Positions 44,801 through 57,184 of a stretch of 60,000 nucleotides of DNA are shown here, piece after piece (position 1 is the first letter of the stretch; each line of letters starts with the position of its first letter). The translations under genes were made by a program, and so were the position numbers. This DNA comes from Phoronis australis (taxonomy: Eukaryota > Phoronida > Phoronidae), in the NCBI GenBank assembly GCA_002633005.1, contig NMRA01000131.1:685808-745807 (forward strand), read 5' to 3'. The notes beneath the pieces are model-generated. The model had not been told where the DNA came from and searched no databases. It was given only the letters and a program-made list of their open reading frames with translations.

Positions 44801-46186
44801 ATCACTAACAAACCCTTATAGACACTGTTATCAGTGCAGATAACCAAGAAGGTCAGCTTGGGGTAGATATAAGAAGCATGGGACAAAGGGACCCTGTTGG
44901 AACAAGAGTTGTCAACATAAAGGCAGATTTTTATTCAAGACAGACACATGGCCGAGAATGAGAGTTTGAGTACATGATGTGTAATTAAATGTTAAAAGTT
45001 ATAAGTCCAAATTTAGTTACTTGTATACAGGACTACCTATGCATTGTCCAAGCCATTCATTGAAATCAGAGATTGCAGACTGTGGACCAAAAGTTGTTGC
45101 ACATGAAAACTCATGTATGTGGACAAAACTTCAAGGAGACAAATCTTGACAAAACTACATACAACTCTCCGCTTGCTTTAACAGAAATTGTGTTTTAGGA
45201 ATGGGAAATTTTCAGGAAGCATTAGGGACTGATCACGCGGTACCTGTGACTCTTTATAGTCACCTGGCTGTACTCAGATGAGGTAAATCTTCTTCGCAGC
45301 TAGCACGTGGCTTAGAATATCTTTGACCTGGCCAAAAGTCTCTTATACAGTATAGGCAATAAGATCACGTGATGTGTTTTAAACAAAAATGAAATTGCCA
45401 CCTCGTCCTCGGAGTTCACTAGTATCCGGTCCCATGAGCTCAGTCGCCATGTTGCCGCTTGTACATCTCACATTCTGAACCTACCATCGTCTCCTATGTA
45501 TCTTATCCCATTTGTTATTTTTAAATCTATATCATTCTTAAATCCCCAAAAGCCATGAAAGAGAACTAATTTGTACCTGTAAGGATACTGACGTACCTCA
45601 ATTATTTCTTCCAAGTAGTTGCAATAAGTCCGTTCTGTCTGCAGTATTTCCGAAACCACACGAGAAATGTGCCGAACTTTAGGATCAGACAGCTCCACAG
45701 ACGATCCGACTGACTGCGACGACCGATTGGAGTAACTGATGTCGTCGTCTTCCTGCCCTGTGCTACCCTCTTCAGGCAGATCGGCCAACAACTCTTCATC
45801 AGTCAACGTGTCCATGTGGGGGTCACTAGCAGACGCACGAGATGGCTGTAGTCCATCAGAACCTTGTGATGTATTCGCTTTCTTCCTACGATTTTGCCGT
45901 GGTAATGATGAAGTAGATGAGGCAGATGATGATGTAGAACTGATACTCAGAGGTCGCTTCTTGTTGTCCACTGTTAACTCATTGTTTGTAGCAGTCACAC
46001 AGTCTTTAGCATTCGACAACTCTGTTTTGGTGCTGCCCTCTGTGGTCTCTGCACAGTGAGTGTCAGTCATATTGAGCGTGGACCGACTTAAGGTCTGTCT
46101 TCCATTGTTGTTGTTGTTGGTGCCTTCATCATTGGAATACTTGTCGAAAATTGTGAGCAGTGAGGGGGTGAGATCAACAGAGGATC
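30014..46186 (-). CDS. PLEKHG: PLEKHG1/2/3-like RhoGEF (DH-PH), 5' end not found
   Basis: Dbl-family guanine-nucleotide exchange factor for Rho GTPases. Twelve exons join in phase: 46186-45597, 40932-40829, 40126-40010, 39701-39551, 39050-38850, 38084-37968, 37669-37574, 36543-36411, 35919-35827, 35019-34961, 34239-34177 and 32824-30014. They give 1510 residues from an incomplete 5' exon. Residues about 165-350 are the DH domain, with [25 protein letters not shown] and [16 protein letters not shown] (conserved region 3). Residues about 385-490 are the PH domain, with [30 protein letters not shown] and KREWCQEIK. The region before DH is Ser-rich and acidic. The 936-residue last exon is disordered and carries repeated EPIYDTV-type motifs. 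Order and motifs match PLEKHG1, 2 and 3; I cannot choose between them. The first exon here needs a preceding phase 1 exon. Confidence 0.93.
32825..34176 (-). repeat. Intron with an interspersed repeat in degenerate copies
   Basis: A block beginning AAAATGACCACTAAGTGGTC (33249) recurs as AAAATGGCCATTAGGTGGCA near 33688, with matching flanks (CAAAAATGGG, ATACAGAAGCAAATGC, and a GGGGGGC-type end). A third, shorter start appears near 33920. Open frames in it are remnants or chance. Confidence 0.6.
34177..34239 (-). CDS. PLEKHG: RhoGEF small exon
   Basis: 63 bp, 21 codons, encodes [21 protein letters not shown]. Acceptor CTCACTTGCAG, donor GTATGG. Confidence 0.85.
34961..35019 (-). CDS. PLEKHG: RhoGEF small exon
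   Basis: 59 bp, phase 1 to 0, encodes [19 protein letters not shown]. Acceptor TTTACATTTCAG, donor GTAAGT. Confidence 0.85.
35035..35826 (-). other. RhoGEF intron
   Basis: No feature recognised beyond AT-rich intron. Confidence 0.6.
35827..35919 (-). CDS. PLEKHG: RhoGEF exon after PH, with a possible second donor
   Basis: 93 bp, phase 1 to 1. Encodes [20 protein letters not shown] and [11 protein letters not shown] second in-phase donor (CAG|GTACAC) lies 15 bases downstream and would add GSFIP. Confidence 0.85.
36411..36543 (-). CDS. PLEKHG: RhoGEF exon: PH C-terminal helix
   Basis: 133 bp, phase 0 to 1. Encodes [20 protein letters not shown], the tryptophan-bearing helix that closes a PH domain, then [19 protein letters not shown]. 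Confidence 0.92.
36982..37459. mobile_element. 478-bp MITE-like element in a RhoGEF intron
   Basis: Terminal inverted repeats: left AGGCCCTTTCATACTAACTT then AACTCG; reverse complement of the right end AGGCCCTTTAATACTGACGT then CAACTCG. The interior has no coding capacity but repeats GTAGTTAACGG and GTAGTTAACCG. No obvious target-site duplication, so the family is unknown. Confidence 0.7.
37574..37669 (-). CDS. PLEKHG: RhoGEF exon: PH
   Basis: 96 bp, phase 0. Encodes [20 protein letters not shown] then [12 protein letters not shown]. Acceptor CCATTGTAG, donor GTGAAT. Confidence 0.9.
37968..38084 (-). CDS. PLEKHG: RhoGEF exon: PH
   Basis: 117 bp, phase 0. Encodes [20 protein letters not shown] and [18 protein letters not shown]. 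Not seen as a stand-alone ORF; found by splice sites and PH-strand pattern. Confidence 0.9.
38850..39050 (-). CDS. PLEKHG: RhoGEF exon: end of DH and start of PH
   Basis: 201 bp, 67 codons, phase 0 to 0. Encodes SLLKHYDKD through [12 protein letters not shown] and TTFGELILE. Donor GTGAAT after GAG; the open frame past it (VNTWSLEY) is intron. Confidence 0.92.
39551..39701 (-). CDS. PLEKHG: RhoGEF exon: DH conserved region 3
   Basis: 151 bp, phase 2 to 0. Encodes the signature helix [16 protein letters not shown], which contacts the Rho GTPase in Dbl proteins. Confidence 0.94.
40010..40126 (-). CDS. PLEKHG: RhoGEF exon: DH
   Basis: 117 bp, phase 2 to 2, encodes [20 protein letters not shown] and the YTEYCTNYP segment. 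Donor GTATGA. Confidence 0.93.
40829..40932 (-). CDS. PLEKHG: RhoGEF exon: DH
   Basis: 104 bp, phase 0 to 2, encodes [20 protein letters not shown] and [13 protein letters not shown]. Donor GTGAGT. Confidence 0.93.
40933..45596 (-). other. Large RhoGEF intron
   Basis: 4.7-kb intron. Holds a 51-base direct repeat around a C run (41660-41767) and a possible alternative first exon near 45450. Open frames at 43688-43888 and 44107-44542 show no protein family. Confidence 0.6.
45597..46186 (-). CDS. PLEKHG: RhoGEF exon: Ser-rich linker and start of DH
   Basis: Acceptor GTCTGTCTTGCAG, then GA TCC TCT, so it needs one base from a missing upstream exon. It ends IIE before GTACGT. Contains a Ser-rich stretch, an acidic stretch and [18 protein letters not shown]. 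The longer open frame to 46310 is intronic pyrimidine tract. Confidence 0.92.
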
Positions 46187-49059
46187 CTGCAAGACAGACG
46201 GAGAGAGATGTGAAGAGAGAATGCCTCACCAGAGAGTGGCAGGTCACAGAACAAGCACTGCCCTGACTGTCCTGCCTTGGCATTGTTTTAGTCAATACAT
46301 CGATCATCACAACTTGACAGAAAAATCTTAACTAAACAAAAACAACATACTGAGTCATATAGAACATGACAATTAACGTGGTTTTCCCCATTTGACCAAT
46401 CAGTGGCCTTGCGCTGAGGTAATATCTTGTATCACAGCACCTCATCCTGTCTGAATGACTGGTATAGAATCGTGTCACACCAATTTCCCTTACAGGCTAA
46501 TTAGGTTTAACAATGTTTATATTGGGCACAGAAATATGCAGAGGCTCCACTTACAATGGGATAAATTTAGAAAACAAAACATTTAGGTGCTACTAAATAC
46601 ACAGAAAATTCAAGGATTGCAATGTTCAACACAATATGGCGAGTCAACAGCGCAAAGTCTAACACCGAAACTGTTCTATTGGGAAATTATTAATGCATTA
46701 TAAAAACGTCAATTTCACTAGTTCCCATACCTCAATGAAAGTTTCTCAGCTTTCATTTTCTGAGTATGATTGACTGAAGGGCACTCCAAGTTTCTTGTAG
46801 CATTTAAATTATCAACATGACTAGCAGCACCAGCCCAGACAGACTGGCCAGGTCCTTGAGACGGCACATAAATCACAATGTGCATCATTCTTACCTGCCA
46901 TAGCACACCTTTGAGCGACTACAAATTATAACACCTGAACACTTGTTGCCTATATCACAGACTCTGACAAACTAAATTTCCCATGGTATATTAGATGTTC
47001 TAAACAGAAGTTCTGAATCACAAAGAAAACAAAGCTAGGGGCACAGTCCTGGTTATAGATAACAATTTTGTCCTTCCTTCCGTATGACTGATCAAAATGT
47101 ACCGTAATCTAGCAATACAAAATACAAGAGAGACAAGACTCGCCAAATGATTAATATAAATACATAGTGCCACCAAAACAAACAGCATGTTTCATGACTG
47201 GGTGGTTTCACATACAGAGTTCGATTTGGGTGAAATGTAATCAGCAGAATTTCTAAGAAGCAACCTGGATTGAAAAAATGCCCTTCACTTTCTACAGGAA
47301 AAACTCCCGAGGTGCTGGGGAAATGGTAACTAAATGAGGCACAAGAAACAAATAGCTGGTGGTAGACATGGATTTGTTTCTAGCTCTGTCGTTATCCTAC
47401 TGCCAATTGTGGCAATATCTCTATAATTTCAAACAAATATTTTACTCCTTTTTATTTTCCAAGGTCTTTTAACATTTCTATGAATTGCCACAATTTGTGA
47501 AAATACTGCCAGTTACATAGCTATGCTTAAGTTACTTCAAATTATAACACAATATGGTGGAACTATGAAATTGTATCTTATCAAAATTTTCGACAAGAGT
47601 AAACAAGACCATATTATTTTGTCATTTGAAAACTTTATATAGCACAGCTGTCATCATAAAACACAAATCTAAATTTTGAATGTTTTTGATGATACAGCGA
47701 ATATTTGAAAAATGAAAAAATAAAATTTTGTCCATTAGTTAAATGATCTGAGAAAACTTTACTGTGGTGCAGAACTTGGACACAAGTAAAGCATATGAAC
47801 CTTTTATGAAAAAGGAGAATATATGATTTTGCTTCTCAAACATACATCCCATGCTGATGTCAAGGGTACTGATACAAGAAGATCCAACATTGTATCAAAT
47901 GAACAGCAATGAACAACATTTGGCAAATATATTTCACAGCTTTGAAGATAATTATGACAATTCACAAACTACTCTATAGTTGTTAGTGCAGCATTCATCC
48001 AATATCAAGCCTCACCTCTCCATCCTCACCTGCCTAATATAATGCATTGCGAACTGCCTTTTTAACAAATTCTATATAAAGCTTTAAAGGTAGCCATCCT
48101 CAATGGTAATGTTTACAAGACAAACATAGGTGACTTTTTGTGGTCATTGATTACACGCAAACAAGCCGAAAGAATTCCCACGACAGTCTGCTTGACATTC
48201 AGTGTCACAGGCAAATGAAAGCCACATGAACAATGCCTGAAAACGACAACTTCGTCTGAAACATCAGTACGGGCATTCAACTTATAAAATCAGGAATTTT
48301 TTTAATATCTACAAAACATTTCTTCAGATGCATGCAACAAGCATAACAACCCATCAAGTGAACAAAATTGTTTCACAGGGAAATCAAGAAGTTACATCAT
48401 CACTCCTGCTAATTAAGAATGACAATCCATCGTAAAATTGTAAAACATTATTATTTGCCAGATCTGGTTCTTCAGACTGTAGATCTGCTATTTGAAGAGA
48501 AGACCATTTGGATTGGGTGGAATTTAAAACAAAGAAAATTCAGGCATTGACATTTTGAAGTAGCCACACCCAAAATTCAATTAGTGTCATGAACACATAC
48601 ACCTGAAAGGTCCACACCAAACACCATGTTACAGAGAGAATGCACTGTGTATCAAAGAATGACTCATGTGAATAGAATTTGCTCACATGAGTACATCTCA
48701 GTGAATCTTGCAGTATGTTCACAAACCACCTGTGTGCTGCAGGAAGAGTAGTGTACTCATTATATAGCCATTTTCACAAGAGGAACAATTGTCTCAGGCC
48801 TCTCCAACCAAAGTCAAATATGTCCGCCGCGGTGTCAATGCGATGCATGTCAGTCGAGTTTACAGACACACATCTGCCCGATAAACTGTCACGTGTTAGC
48901 TGCTCCATGTCAACTGCATCTCATATAAATGATTCTGGACAGCAACAGACCACTTAACCAGTACCTGGATGCTGAAGTCACAGGTGATAACCCCAAGTGC
49001 GACCACCTGGCCGATCTAATGTTCATTAGCCTCAAATCCAGACATAATAACAACCTTAC
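46187..49059 (-). other. Upstream region of the RhoGEF
   Basis: A phase 1 exon should precede 46186 but I could not place one. Otherwise AT-rich DNA with no repeat noted. Confidence 0.45.
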
Positions 49060-49286
49060 CTGAGTGTTCCATTGAACATTTGGCCACCTTCTACACCACA
49101 ATACAATGCTTCATACCCAGTCATGGATGAAGCATTAGAGTCATAATTCAGCTGGACAAATTGTTTGAGTTGCAGGGAATTATGCCCTCCAGGGGTAAAT
49201 GAACCTCTGCTCAACACTAAAGGACAGCTATTGATAAAACTAGGCGGCTTTGTTGTCGCCAGGCACAGTGTTGATTTTTGACTGCC
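49060..49286 (-). CDS. Candidate exon, possibly 5' part of the RhoGEF
   Basis: 227-bp open frame from a TTGTATTTCATTCAG acceptor to a CTCAG|GTAAGG donor, encoding GSQKSTLCLATTKPPSFINS and onward to GGQMFNGTL. Both splice signals are good. It ends in phase 2, while the next confident exon needs phase 1, so a further 3n+2 exon would be required. No family match recognised. Confidence 0.3.
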
Positions 49287-52200
49287 CTGAATGAAATACA
49301 AAGTTATTCTTCATCTATTCATAATATTGAGTGAGGATGAGAAAATGTGTGCTAATGGGAGGTCATCTGGTGACATGTACAAGTAGGGCAGTTAGCATGT
49401 AAATATACAGATTGTGGGGGGGAAGAAATGTTGAAGTAGTACTCTAGACTAAGCAGACCAAGTTGCAAGGTGCAAGGTAGCCTGCATCTCAACAATTGAT
49501 GCTGACTATGAATGCCTAATGAAATATAGAAAATGTATAGTACCTACAGAGCACATTAATACAATCCCCTACAAGGAGTTTAAGATCAACTTTGATAATA
49601 TGGCTACCACTAACTGCACATAGAATAACTTGCACGTTCCATGGCTTTGAAAGGATCAAATTCTCCAGCAGACACCTGAAGCCTATTCAATAGTGAGTGT
49701 GTTTGCAAGCGAATTCAGCGTCCACTTCCTGAACAACTGTGATCTTATGAGTGCTCACCAGGGTACACAATACTTCTCGCAAGATTGATCGCTTAGCATT
49801 AAAAGATGGCATGAGGCATGGTCTCAATGTAATTACCTTGAGCAACGATACTGATCAGTACACTGTAAAAGTACATCACAATCAAACGAAAAATAATTTT
49901 TGATGTTACCATGACCATTTACATCATAGGGGCTCTTCTTTTGATTGTTGTCACTTCCAAAACAGACACACGTGGGCTTTTATTTTTTAGACTCAATTTC
50001 GTTAATTCAGAATTGAAAAATCTTGTCCACAATGAAAATGATGACTCCTGGACTGATTTGTTGTTTTTTTTTGGATGGCATTTTGGAAAATGAGGAGTCG
50101 TCATTCTATAGTGAGGCTGGGACCTCACCACTCGAATGGGGCAGGTAGTAAGCTCTAAACAGGCTTCCTGACACAGCTCCTTGCATGGAAAATCCATTAC
50201 TGACAGTTCAAAGGAAAGATGCTAATGAGTTACATAACACCACAGACAGAGTATAGTTAAAATGTCTGGCTGCAGGAAAAATGACCCAACAAATGACAAC
50301 TTTAGTGAATCAAGTTTCCATCCACTCCCAGAGTAGTTGTTTAAAACCTACCTCTACTGACCAGAACACAATTATGCCTATATGATCAGTCAGCAGTCCT
50401 ATGAGTGAATGTGTCAAAAGCTTTTGTGCAATCACTAAAGCATAACAGATCTCAACATTGTATGAAGACTGTCACACCTACTTGAGGTTTTGACAAGCAA
50501 GACACAATAGAAGCCCAGTAATAGGGACAGTGATAAAAGAATGATTGCTTGAGTGCTCACTGGATAGATCCATGTAATTCATGTTTACTGAAAATTGTCC
50601 CAAATAAATATAGTAGATTTGGAGGGGCCAGGAGAGCACTTAATGACCTTTCATGAGTGAAATAGAAAGTGTCACGGCATGGGGACACAACTAGAACAAA
50701 GTGTTCCCACAACCTGAATGAGTTTAAGTCTGCCTTGAAAACTTGGGTCGAGTTTGAAAGGCTTATGCGAATAACTTGAACTTTAGGGAGAAATTGACTT
50801 CTTATTCAAATTAATAGGTAATTTTTGACTTTTGGTACTAGGTCTATGCTTTTGTTCCAAGACTTAAGGTACAAACTCCACTTACCGGTAGTACAGTATA
50901 CACAAAGACTTCTGAACATGTTCAAGAACATTTTTCATTCCTGAAGAGATTGAATTTTCATTTACAGCATACACTGGAAATACTGGTAATATCTGACTAC
51001 TTGTACAAAAAGTACATAAAGAACTTCATTTGATGACCACGTCATTACACTTTAAGGAAATTTTTAGTCTTCCCCCATCCCGCTGAGTAAAAACTTTTAA
51101 AACAGTCCTGAAATGACAAGAAAGAAAGAACCATTGCTTATGGACCACAGTTTAATACATGTAGTGATAACAATTGGTTTCCAATCACTTATTAAGCAAT
51201 AAGTTTAATACAACAGAATCCAAACCAAACATCATACAATATCACGCTTCACATACAGACTGATTGAAATAGTTGGTATGAAGGGTGACACATGACTTAG
51301 GTAAGACAAATGTAACTTTGATGACATGTTCACTAAATGACATCATGTGTTATCCAGAGGAACAAATGCTTCCCAACCGTACCAAGTTCCCAGGTCCCAT
51401 AAAACAAGGGTTGCCCACCAACTTAAAAGTGGACATGGTGATAACAGACAGAATACAACAAGAGTTTTCATTCACACTTCACATCCCAACAGTAAACCTA
51501 CAATCTGCGGCAGTATAAAATAGTCTTACCTACTCTTCTAGTCATCTTATCACCAATAGCAAAATAATTTTAAAATAGGGAGCTGGCCAGGCCACAAATT
51601 CCTGCTCAAACATGGTGTTATGAATTATGCATTCCTGGAATAGAACAATCCCATTACCTATGTTATGACTCATACTCACCTTTCTGTTCAGCCACCTGAG
51701 GTGCACTATGAGCCCAGTGGAATGTATAGAAAAGAATGGATCTTTTACTTAATAGAAACCCAGTGACCAATCCAATGCACACAGCTGAGAAGTCAGTGAT
51801 TCTCTATCAGTTGACGTTCTCACTCAATACTAATAAGACCATGTCAGCACGCAGAGGGAGCGCAGTCTTAACTAGACCCATCTCATCACTTGCACAGCAC
51901 TCCTTAGAGACTACAAACATGTTATATGAAGCCTTCCAGACAGCCAGATTCAACTTAAGCTGGTGTATGAATATGTTGACAATGGAATTATTAACAAGTT
52001 GGCCCAGGACTATGTAGCCATACACACACATACTCAGCCTGCTAAATGGCTATTCAAACACCCCAGCCTGGTGGAACAATGACCATTAGGAGACCCATTC
52101 TCTTGACCTGGCTCATTGACAGAGATTTTACAATCCAGCATTGTAGTACTGTTATGTAACTGCCTATGCTAGAATGGGTTTCTGGGTGAACCACAGACAC

Positions 52201-52446
52201 CACTGGTCAATCTAGTTTGTGGTTGGGTCACTTTAATTAGACTCTCTATAGAACAAGAAAATGCACCTTGCTCTAGAGAGCTCCCAAATACCTACTGCAA
52301 GAAAAACATTTGCATTGGGACATGAATTTGCTAGAAATTTGATATTCCCCAAATTTTTCTGGCTTAATACTAGGAAAAAATATTTATGAGCTAAATGGCT
52401 TGTCGATTCAATTAATACTCCAAGTCATACAACTGAATAAACCTGT

Positions 52447-52509
52447 GTACCCCAATCACTACTACGTACCCCAATCACTACTACGTACCCCAATCACTAC
52501 TACGTACCC
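52447..52509. repeat. 19-bp unit repeated three times
   Basis: GTACCCCAATCACTACTAC three times in a row, then GTACCCC. Confidence 0.95.
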
Positions 52510-53420
52510 CCACTCTTTCCCTCCTCCTTTCATGGACTGGGAAAAGCTTGTACAACTGATCAGTAATTAGATAATCAGCACTCAGTGGAGTCCCTATTGC
52601 TAAAATGATTGGTCATTACAATACACAGAAATGACTAAAAAGCTCCTAATAATCTCGGCACATCAATTTAATGTCACAGTCATTATTAAAAGAGCATAAC
52701 GGAACAAATGAGTCACCTGTTTAGCAGATGACAAAGAGCCACGCAAACACGCCAATACAGTGGGGTCTACTTGATGTCACACAGAATAATGGATGGTTAC
52801 AAATAGTTTCAAATTAAGCCCATGCATAATAAGCCGCATAATGTCACAATTTGTTGTAATATTCACAGATATTGTCATTAAAAATCCACAAAACAGATTC
52901 TAATCCATCTGTTAGCATGCCTATCTTCAGTTTTCTTATCTAAAAATCAACTTATTTATCTTCAATTCATTTGTCTGATCTGAACACCAGCACTGGAGGT
53001 AAAGCAAATCACTTCCAGTTCAGCTGACAATGTCTCAGACATTCCACTTGACATGGTCAGCTCCAGTGGTTACCATCACAGCCAAGTCCAAGGCAATTGA
53101 TGGATCCAGCTGATTATAATTTACGTGGAAATCGAGGGTGACATTAAATGCATTCCACTGTACAGCAACATTGCACCCAAATGCATGGATTAAGCAGCAT
53201 AATCTCACCCTAATTTTGGACAAAAATAATTGCTAAATTTGTTCTTTTTACAGTTTCCTAGTACATTTTCTACCATAATGCTGCAAAGTTTTTTCAATTC
53301 AAAATATAGTCTGGTAGTAGGTGAGGTACGTTATCTTAACACATCCATCCAAATAAACTGAAATGTTTTCACTCATGGTCTCTGACTTGACTACAATTTT
53401 ATCACAGTAAGGAATATCGC

Positions 53421-53449
53421 GAGACCAATTTTATTATAAAATTGGTCTC
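53421..53449. repeat. Perfect 29-bp palindrome
   Basis: GAGACCAATTTTAT, one T, then ATAAAATTGGTCTC: 14-base arms without mismatch. Confidence 0.95.
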
Positions 53450-54072
53450 AAATTATTTTTTGGTCAAAATAGAAGTGATATCTGGTCTAGGAAACGAACC
53501 AGGTTTTACAACAGCATCTGATTTTATGCAGGGAGCCTAGTCTCAAGCAATAACCAACTGTAACTTTTTGGAAGACCATAATGGTAACTGGTCTACGCAA
53601 AAGTTCAGTCTACACACATCCAACCCTACAACAATTTGCACTAGTACAACTTTAAACCCACTTTTAAGTGGAGCATCCACACACACATATCCCATAACTA
53701 GGGTAAGGCGGAAGTTGTCGCTCTGTTAACATGACAATGAACACTTAACGCAAATACTGTGCGCAAAAGAAAACCCGTCTGCATGAAACTGAACCTGATA
53801 ATTGCTCCTGCCATGTCCCAGGTTTGCAGCCACACAGGAATTAGAAGTGGCACAAGTTACCTTAAACAAGTTACTCCACCTCGATAATGTGGAGTATGTT
53901 GTCACAAGTGGAGTAAGTTGCAATAATTGACCTATCGCCAGGATTTTGAGCTAGGAATTAACTGACCATTTAGAACGAATCATTATTGCACCTTCGTTTC
54001 CAAGCCACCATTTTACGTGACAAACAACACGCTGCCGGGAAAAACTTATAGTTTGTTACTGAGTCGACATTA

Positions 54073-54092
54073 CGCAAGGGGGCGGAGCTTGC
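54073..54092. promoter_or_regulatory. Candidate promoter patch (GC box)
   Basis: GGGGGCGGAGC resembles an Sp1/KLF site in a short CpG-containing stretch. Whether it serves the RhoGEF (minus strand, 8 kb downstream) is a guess. Confidence 0.25.
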
Positions 54093-56427
54093 GATAGCTC
54101 AATTTAAACAGCATCCACACAGCCTCCGAACCTAGCTCGTTCCAGGAGTAACTTGCTCCAGGTAGTCTGTGTGTGTGCACGGCAGGCACTTAAGTTTCTT
54201 AGCAGAACATAGGTTCACTGCAGCTTTAACAGAATTTTTCATGAAAACTGCTGAGTTAAAAGCCCTACTGCAGAATCACCTGCCACAAAAGACATACAAA
54301 CTAATTTACTTAATACTTACAACATCATTTACAAAGTATTTAATCGGTAAATTGGGAAACTGAGTCAGTCTACTTAAATCATTGCCATATTCTTATTTTT
54401 TGCACTTTTTACCTTTCCCAAAAGAATGTTACCGCAGGAATGCAAAATGTCACACAAGGGAGGGATTAGCTTTCCAAGACACTAAATATTTCTTCACCAT
54501 TTTGCTTATGACACCATCACACACTGAGATTCTGCACTCATGAGAATGGAGGGATATCAAGCCAGCTGAGTGTTTACCTCAACATGACATCTGCAAGGCA
54601 AAATGCACACATGAGTTACACATGTGCTTTATAAGCAGAAGCTTGTTAGCAAAGGAAATGACTCAAAGTGTACTTACTTAACAAAACTTTTGGCAAACTG
54701 ACTGGATGCACAGTGTGCAAATACAAAGCATTCACCGACCAAAGATTTTGTTCCTTACCGCTAGGTGAATGAGTGAAAAACAGACTGCTTGCTACAGCGC
54801 GGTCCAAATGATTAGATAAACAGGACATACAGCCTTATAAAATGTTATCAACCTCTGCCATTTCAGATCATAACTGCTATCAGTCAAAATATTGACACAG
54901 AGAATTCATAAGACCAAAGGCTAACTGAGGGCACAACAGGTGCACTGTATAACACAAGTGTCATATTCCACTAGCTGAGGACAACCATGTTTACATGAAT
55001 GACTCTTTTTCATAACTCACCCAGGATTCTTGAACATAACAGTGATCAAGCTGCAGTCTATATTGTGACCAAAATAGATCATGTTCATAGCATGCTGCAG
55101 ATACTGAGAACTCCTTAGCAGATGGACATTCATGATTATGTATTGATTTCAAGAGACCACCACAAAAACATGACTAAAAGGCCATTCAACAATGTGCGTA
55201 AAAACAGAATTGATTTGTGTATCTACAAATTATTAGACCCTTAGGCCAGCACACACACACAGTACAAATCGTACCTTTTGCGCTGGTTCATGACAGTTTG
55301 AAGACAAAATTCTAAGTTGTCTGTGAATATCAAAGGAGTGAGATAAAAAGATGTATTGTTTCACCTTGTTGTACCGTGAGCACTTGCTGAAAAACTGAAA
55401 ACCGAAGCGTAGCAGGAAGTCATGCTGGAGATGATGACAAGCACGCGCTACATGCCGCATGATAGCGTTGGACGTGACAAGTATGCTTTGTGCCATATGA
55501 ACACTCCAAATCTTTTGAAGTTGGTCATTTTGATACCGTCCATGAAACCACTTCGAGGCACCTCACCACTGTGAGGCACCTTGGTCATGACAAAAAACAG
55601 TGTCATCTGTGTCAGTTCAACTGACACAATCCGCCATGGACAAAAATTTGTGAGTCCTCCTAACAAAAAAGTGCATCAATGCAGCCCCGTAAAAGATTCA
55701 TAAGCAAACTGTTTGTGTGCAAAAGTGCCATTGTAATTGATGAAGTAGTATAATTCCCAGTTGAGTGGGACTGAGATGATCCTTACAAAATTATTATAAG
55801 CGATTTATAGACAGCCCTGCTTAACCAAACAGAACAGCGCAGGAAGTCAGTACCTAGATTAACTTTTTGAAGTCTCCTACGTTTTCCTCCTCTTTATTTA
55901 GCACCAAATTCGTTGGTGTTAAAAGTAGTGGTCAAAAGTAGTGGTCAGTGGCGCCCCAGAGAGCATTCTTCTATAAAGATACAGTGAATACCTATCCCAG
56001 TTACCACAATGCTCATGATGATTGGCTCAACTTCCATCCCTGCAATTTCCAAATTTTCAGGCTTTTTACAAAAACACGCATCTTCAGCATACCGCCCAAA
56101 CCAAATTTTTTAATTCAAAGATTCTTGAAATTGCCCATGTCTATGTGAGCACTTGTCTCACTTTACTTTTAGTCACTAAAAAAATCTTGCTTACCTTGAG
56201 AGCTTCAGTGCCCCTTTCCAGATACGGGAGGGCAAGATTCTAGTTACTATGTTCTATTTAGCTCTTAGTTCAAGCCAGATCATGTATGTGTGTATTTCTC
56301 AAATATTTTTATTTTCAAGTCCCCATGCTTTTTGACATATCACTACCATTAGTCTAGACGACGAAAACTAAAAAGCACCGTACTTTATAAATCGATGGGT
56401 CCAGAGTGGTGCACAAATAACCCATAC

Positions 56428-57184
56428 ACAAACAGGCTAAATGAATGCTAGTGCCACCAGCAAAAACATCAGTCATGTGAACAGTAATTAAGTGTCACTT
56501 TTGCTGGTGCTTTACTAGAAATTTAAGTTAACCCAAAAACTGCACGGTTTACAAATCTTGCCATAAGTTTACCAGCAGTGAGTGTGAATGGCGGCCCAAT
56601 TTATGTTCCCTGGATCGTAACCCAGACAAGTTAGGCAAGAAAATGGAAAGAAAATGAAAGAAAAAGCAGATAAGTGCAGGTTAAAGCAAACGAGTAAAGT
56701 GCACTTATTTCTAGGAATGATTTGAGCTGCTTTCAATTATTAACCAACATGCATTTCAACCAGCAAACATTGACTACCAGAGGTCATTTTTAGAACAAGT
56801 TGAGTATAATGTTTACTTACGTATCTTAACTGAGAAAATCTCAGTTATAGAGCCATCAGAACAAGCATTTGCACAGAATACACAAGATTGTTGAGCATGT
56901 CACAGTAGACCCCAGTGGACCCAGAGAGCTGACTGGAGTCATCTCAAGTCCAGTGGTAGTTGTTGACACATCCCCTAGTGTGAAGTTATGTAAACAGTGT
57001 GTTCATGTCAGAATATCTTCAATTTGTGCTGGTATTATCTCACTCAATGCACTTAGGTATATGATTTGTAACCAGTGTTATTGTGGTCACCCAGTGCAAG
57101 GTTAATTGTACGGAATAAATATCACAGTTCAACTGAAGTGAAATTGAAACACAACCACCTCTAACAATTGTCCACATTAAACTG
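56428..57184. repeat. Tandem duplication, copy 1
   Basis: Starts ACAAACAGGCTAAATGAATGC and ends CATTAAACTG. Nearly identical to copy 2, with scattered substitutions and small indels around the A-rich GGAAAGAAAA stretch. A 78-codon open frame is preserved but has no family resemblance. Confidence 0.95.

Larger units (their letters stand above)
49287..56427. other. Non-coding region
   Basis: No supported gene. Contains a 19-base unit repeated three times (52447-52503), a perfect 29-base palindrome (53421-53449), and a GC-box-like GGGGGCGGAGC (about 54078) with nearby CpGs that might be a promoter. A CpG-enriched minus-strand frame at 55233-55496 is unassigned. Confidence 0.45.

Noticed and set aside
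46187-46310. Extension of the RhoGEF exon to an ATG at 46310
   Set aside because: The extra codons are a pyrimidine tract and acceptor ([12 protein letters not shown] reads CT-rich DNA), so they are intron.
48715-48957. 80-codon plus-strand frame with a CCGCGG patch
   Set aside because: No recognisable domain; CpGs alone do not support a gene.
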